Source: Pedobacter sp.
GTDB taxonomy: Bacteria > Bacteroidota > Bacteroidia > Sphingobacteriales > Sphingobacteriaceae
Direction: 5' to 3'
Assembly (NCBI GenBank): GCA_030149995.1
Contig: JASLGV010000111.1
Location: 1-9,294, forward strand
DNA length: 9,294 nt
Below, piece by piece: positions 6,485 through 9,294 of this stretch. The position numbers and the translations under genes were made by a program. Positions within the stretch are counted from its first letter, which is position 1. Each line of letters starts with the position of its first letter. The notes beneath the pieces were generated by a model. The model was given only the letters and a program-made list of their open reading frames with translations. It searched no databases and was not told where the DNA came from.

Positions 6485-6528
6485 ATTACACCTTCAGTAA
6501 AGATTTAACACATTGCTGAAGGTGTAAT
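6485..6528. terminator. Hairpin terminator between DUF4136 gene and DUF3857 gene
   Basis: An inverted repeat pairs ATTACACCTTCAG (6485-6497) with CTGAAGGTGTAAT (6516-6528), 13 bp without mismatch. Three weaker pairs (T-G, A-T, A-T) can extend it inward to leave a 12-base loop. It follows the plus-strand DUF4136 stop by 15 bases and lies 15 bases beyond the stop of the minus-strand 740-residue gene, so it can serve both convergent transcripts. The flanking T-runs are short and interrupted, so strength is less certain than for the hairpin at 4787-4824. Confidence 0.78.
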
Positions 6529-6543
6529 AATTTAACCGGGATT

Positions 6544-8766
6544 TTAATTTACTTTTTCCAATAGTATTTTGGCTTCAGAAAAGATGGCAGCTGCATCTAT
6601 TAATGAGGTCACTTCATTCCATTCACTTTTATTCATATTTGCTTTAGTATACAACCTTTTTACATTAATAAGTAGTTTTTCTGCTGTAAGGGTTGTGGAT
6701 ACACTAAACGTACCGGCAGATGTATTTTTAGTTGCATTAAGTTCTTTAGCACCCGAAATTTTATACCCTTTTGGTATATTTAAGCTAATGTTATAATTTA
6801 AGCTACGCGCTGTAGGCATATAAATATGGGTTAACCGGTTGCGATGTTCAGGTTCAACGGTGTAAATTTCGCCTATAAGCTTTCCTATGTTTAACATGTA
6901 ATTATTACCGGCTTTATTTACTAAATTTTCCAGAATAAATGAACTCTGAAACTCAAAATAAGGGTTAAATAAACCACTGTTTATTATTTTAAAATTGGTA
7001 ACATCTTTAGGTTCTGTGCCGTATTGGTCCGTTAAATGAGCCGTGAAATTTTTTTTCACATTTTTTCTGGCACCATTAAAAGCAATTTCATAAGCATTGG
7101 ATACATTTTTGGCATCCTTATCAAAACGCTTTTTTAATAAGTCGCCGTGCACATAATTCATCAATTCATTATCCATATCCTCTAACAAAAGCAGGTCTAA
7201 TTGATCAGAAGTACGTTCAGAACCCTTCTCTTTAACGGAACGTGTAATGCTTAATTTTTGCATATCATTGGCGATAAAATTAACATTCAAATCCTCCGTT
7301 AATTCGTTATCTTCTGCTGCACTCACAGGGATAACTGTTTCTGATTGCGTAAAAGTGTAATTACGTTCGCCACGTCTTTTTGGAGTTAAAACAATTGCTT
7401 TCTCTCCCTGAAAATAAGCTGGAATTTCATTGAAATTTGTGGTAATCTTATCAAAACACAGATATATAGGGCTTGGTCCATTTATTCTGATCAATGCTCC
7501 AAAATCGTCGGGATCAAACACATTGTCCAGCGTATTGGAAAACTTAGAAGAAGCAATTAAGATATCATGTGGAATTTCCATTTCACATAACATCCGGCAA
7601 ATGGATACGGTATTATTTTTACTATTGGCTGTTGTATGGTTTTTTTCCGGATTGATGTCATAATCTTTACCATCATAATAACAAAAGGTGTTAAATTTCC
7701 AGATGTTATAAAAAACCTTCATGGTACTGTCTAATGGCAAACTTTTAATTGTTTTAGACGATTTGAAATAAGATTTTGTCTTATCTGCAACCTCTTCACG
7801 ATACGTAATGTAATTGGTGTTAAACCTTTTTTGAAAATTACTGATGTAATTATCCAACCGAGATAATTTTGGATCTATTTTAGTAAGCCGGCTTATTGGA
7901 TTTAAAGCCAGGTCGAGTTGATTGGATGAAGATGCCGAAACACTGAAATATGGAAACTCCCGATAAGGTGAAGTCCAGATTTCTGCATTAAACTTTGGCA
8001 TGTTTTTTCCTTTAAACGTAATTATCTGATCGTCTCCAGCAGTTATTTGCTCGGGTTGATTTGCACCATTTGCTACCATGAATAAAGGACGGATTTTCTT
8101 GTTGTATTGAAATTTATATACATAATTCAATACAGGGTATTCATCCGCTAATAGAAAAGTATAATTGTTATCGTCTTCGTCCTGTACGCCTTCTTTTACT
8201 TTAATTGTGCTGATGTAGTAATCAATAATATCGCCAACCTGCAGATTGGAAACTGCAAGCTTTCCGGATTTACCTTTTTTATTATTCTCAAATATTACTT
8301 CCTCATCTGTGTTTACAACGACCTCTTTTCCGTCGGGTTTTATAATTTTTATTCCAACAAATACTTCCTTCTTATTTTTTAAGCTAATAAGATATACTGA
8401 AGTTGTTTTGTCTATAATTTTTTCATATTCAAGAGTGGAGAATTTTTCAAGCGCAACTTTATCATTAATTTTTACTTTCTCTCTGTAAATAGTGGTTTTA
8501 TTTGATTGGGCAACAACACCGGCCGTTATAACCATAAATTTGAACCGCGTATTGGCGCTGCTTTGCACGTCAAAACTTCGGGCAAGTACAACGGCACTTT
8601 CACCGGCATAATTTTCAGGTACTATGTTCGAATCAAAAATCGGGTCTCTTTTCTCCCAAACTGTTTTTCTGATTTCAGCTGCTTTTTGATTATAAGATGA
8701 TTTGCTTTGAGCAAAAATGGTAATCGGTAGAATAAAGAATATTAAGAACGTAATTTTTGGGTTCAT
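6544..8766 (-). CDS. DUF3857-family exported protein with degenerate transglutaminase-like domain
   Basis: A 740-residue secreted or periplasmic protein of the DUF3857/transglutaminase-like group abundant in Bacteroidota; its biological role is not established. Residues 1-19 are a Sec signal peptide with cleavage likely before Gln20 (IFA-Q). Residues about 55-275 resemble DUF3857, with the typical strand LQVGDIIDYYIS (175-186). Residues about 345-450 fall where the transglutaminase-like domain should be. The NNTVSICRMLCEMEIPHDILIAS segment (384-406) matches its helix-strand pattern, but the usual Cys-Lys-Asp, His and Asp catalytic positions are not recognisable. Residues about 480-740 form a beta-rich C-terminal region that resembles the end of the gene upstream. 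The start ATG directly follows the TAA of that upstream gene, in the same frame, so the start is fixed and the genes must be co-transcribed. The DNA looks AT-richer than nadE (two 60-base rows counted by hand gave 28% GC each). Confidence 0.82.
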   Translation of the reverse strand: MNPKITFLIFFILPITIFAQSKSSYNQKAAEIRKTVWEKRDPIFDSNIVPENYAGESAVVLARSFDVQSSANTRFKFMVITAGVVAQSNKTTIYREKVKINDKVALEKFSTLEYEKIIDKTTSVYLISLKNKKEVFVGIKIIKPDGKEVVVNTDEEVIFENNKKGKSGKLAVSNLQVGDIIDYYISTIKVKEGVQDEDDNNYTFLLADEYPVLNYVYKFQYNKKIRPLFMVANGANQPEQITAGDDQIITFKGKNMPKFNAEIWTSPYREFPYFSVSASSSNQLDLALNPISRLTKIDPKLSRLDNYISNFQKRFNTNYITYREEVADKTKSYFKSSKTIKSLPLDSTMKVFYNIWKFNTFCYYDGKDYDINPEKNHTTANSKNNTVSICRMLCEMEIPHDILIASSKFSNTLDNVFDPDDFGALIRINGPSPIYLCFDKITTNFNEIPAYFQGEKAIVLTPKRRGERNYTFTQSETVIPVSAAEDNELTEDLNVNFIANDMQKLSITRSVKEKGSERTSDQLDLLLLEDMDNELMNYVHGDLLKKRFDKDAKNVSNAYEIAFNGARKNVKKNFTAHLTDQYGTEPKDVTNFKIINSGLFNPYFEFQSSFILENLVNKAGNNYMLNIGKLIGEIYTVEPEHRNRLTHIYMPTARSLNYNISLNIPKGYKISGAKELNATKNTSAGTFSVSTTLTAEKLLINVKRLYTKANMNKSEWNEVTSLIDAAAIFSEAKILLEKVN

Positions 8767-9294
8767 TTAAGAAGTTGGTTTTAGGGTAATTGTTTCTGAA
8801 TAATTTTGTGTGAGTTTTTTAATATCGCTGTTCCAGCTATTGAAATTTGATTTCTTAATGATTGGGTTTATAATTTTAATTGTTTTTTTATATACAAGTT
8901 TATCATTCCGTATTTGGTAGGTAATGGAAAATAGATAATCATTGGTTTTTATTAACAGATCGTCTGGCTTGTTTTCTATTTTATAATGATCCGGAATCTT
9001 CAGTTCAATTTCTGACTGAATATTTGATTTGTATGGTAGCCATACATCGTGTACCCGTTTTAAAGTATCAATTAAAAAATTATCATATTCTTTGTCATTA
9101 TCTAAATTAATGTAATAAACATCGTTAAAAATGTTTACACGGTTTTTAAAGTTAACCTGATAATTTGCTGTAATTTCTTTATCGTAATTATCTAAAGGGC
9201 TTAAATTTATATTGGTAATGACATAGTTGTAGTCTTTATTACTCAGGTAGTTGTTTACACTTTGCTGGAGCTTTTCTTTTTTATTTGCATAGAG
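8767..9294 (-). CDS. DUF3857-family protein, C-terminal part (runs off right edge)
   Basis: A minus-strand frame is open from base 9294 to a TAA at 8767-8769, giving the last 175 residues of a gene whose start lies outside the window. The end resembles the end of the neighbouring 740-residue protein. Both have a strand of the form 'L-[KN]-I-P-x-x-Y-K-I', then two long strands, then a short helix with a Trp-Asn pair (SWNSDIKKL here, EWNEVTSLI there) and a final hydrophobic strand. I therefore read the two as tandem paralogues of the DUF3857 family. The visible part contains neither the DUF3857 core nor a transglutaminase domain, so I cannot say whether this copy keeps catalytic residues. Codon use looks AT-rich like its neighbour. 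The promoter for the pair must lie beyond the right edge. Confidence 0.72.
   Translation of the reverse strand, partial: LYANKKEKLQQSVNNYLSNKDYNYVITNINLSPLDNYDKEITANYQVNFKNRVNIFNDVYYINLDNDKEYDNFLIDTLKRVHDVWLPYKSNIQSEIELKIPDHYKIENKPDDLLIKTNDYLFSITYQIRNDKLVYKKTIKIINPIIKKSNFNSWNSDIKKLTQNYSETITLKPTS

Overview
The window reads as ordinary chromosome of a Bacteroidota bacterium, most likely Sphingobacteriia (Pedobacter- or Mucilaginibacter-like; the genus is a guess). Four things point there: a GldB-type lipoprotein, a PorT-type outer-membrane barrel, a DUF3857 protein pair and a DUF4136 lipoprotein. Start codons mostly lack Shine-Dalgarno sequences, intergenic DNA is AT-rich, and one match to the Bacteroidota -7 element TAnnTTTG precedes gldB. 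I see no tRNA, rRNA, CRISPR array, insertion sequence or phage gene.

Layout. (1) Positions 1-2365, minus strand: gldB, then a patatin-like phospholipase, then the first 172 codons of an unknown two-helix membrane protein that runs off the left edge. Spacing is 40 bp, then zero, so this is probably one transcript. (2) Positions 2392-4769, plus strand, divergent from gldB: an outer-membrane beta-barrel protein, then glutamine-dependent NAD+ synthetase (nadE). (3) A 16-bp perfect hairpin at 4787-4824 separates nadE from the convergent minus-strand genes. (4) Positions 4845-5737, minus strand: a LEA-like repeat protein, then the OsmC peroxidase. Divergent from them is a DUF4136 lipoprotein (5888-6469). 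The 150-bp region between 5737 and 5888 carries nested inverted repeats. (5) A second convergent hairpin lies at 6485-6528. (6) Positions 6544-9294, minus strand: the C-terminal 175 residues of one DUF3857-family protein, then a complete 740-residue paralogue, with zero spacing.

The genes look like cell-envelope maintenance (GldB, barrel, DUF4136, DUF3857 pair, patatin), stress protection (OsmC, LEA-like protein) and cofactor synthesis (NadE). GldB is linked in the literature to gliding and type IX secretion, but its presence does not prove the organism glides. I found no convincing new multi-gene system. The most notable features are two same-frame TAA-ATG gene junctions, an apparently inactive transglutaminase-like domain in the 740-residue protein, the duplicated 11-residue-repeat protein, and a split inverted repeat in the 5737/5888 divergent region.
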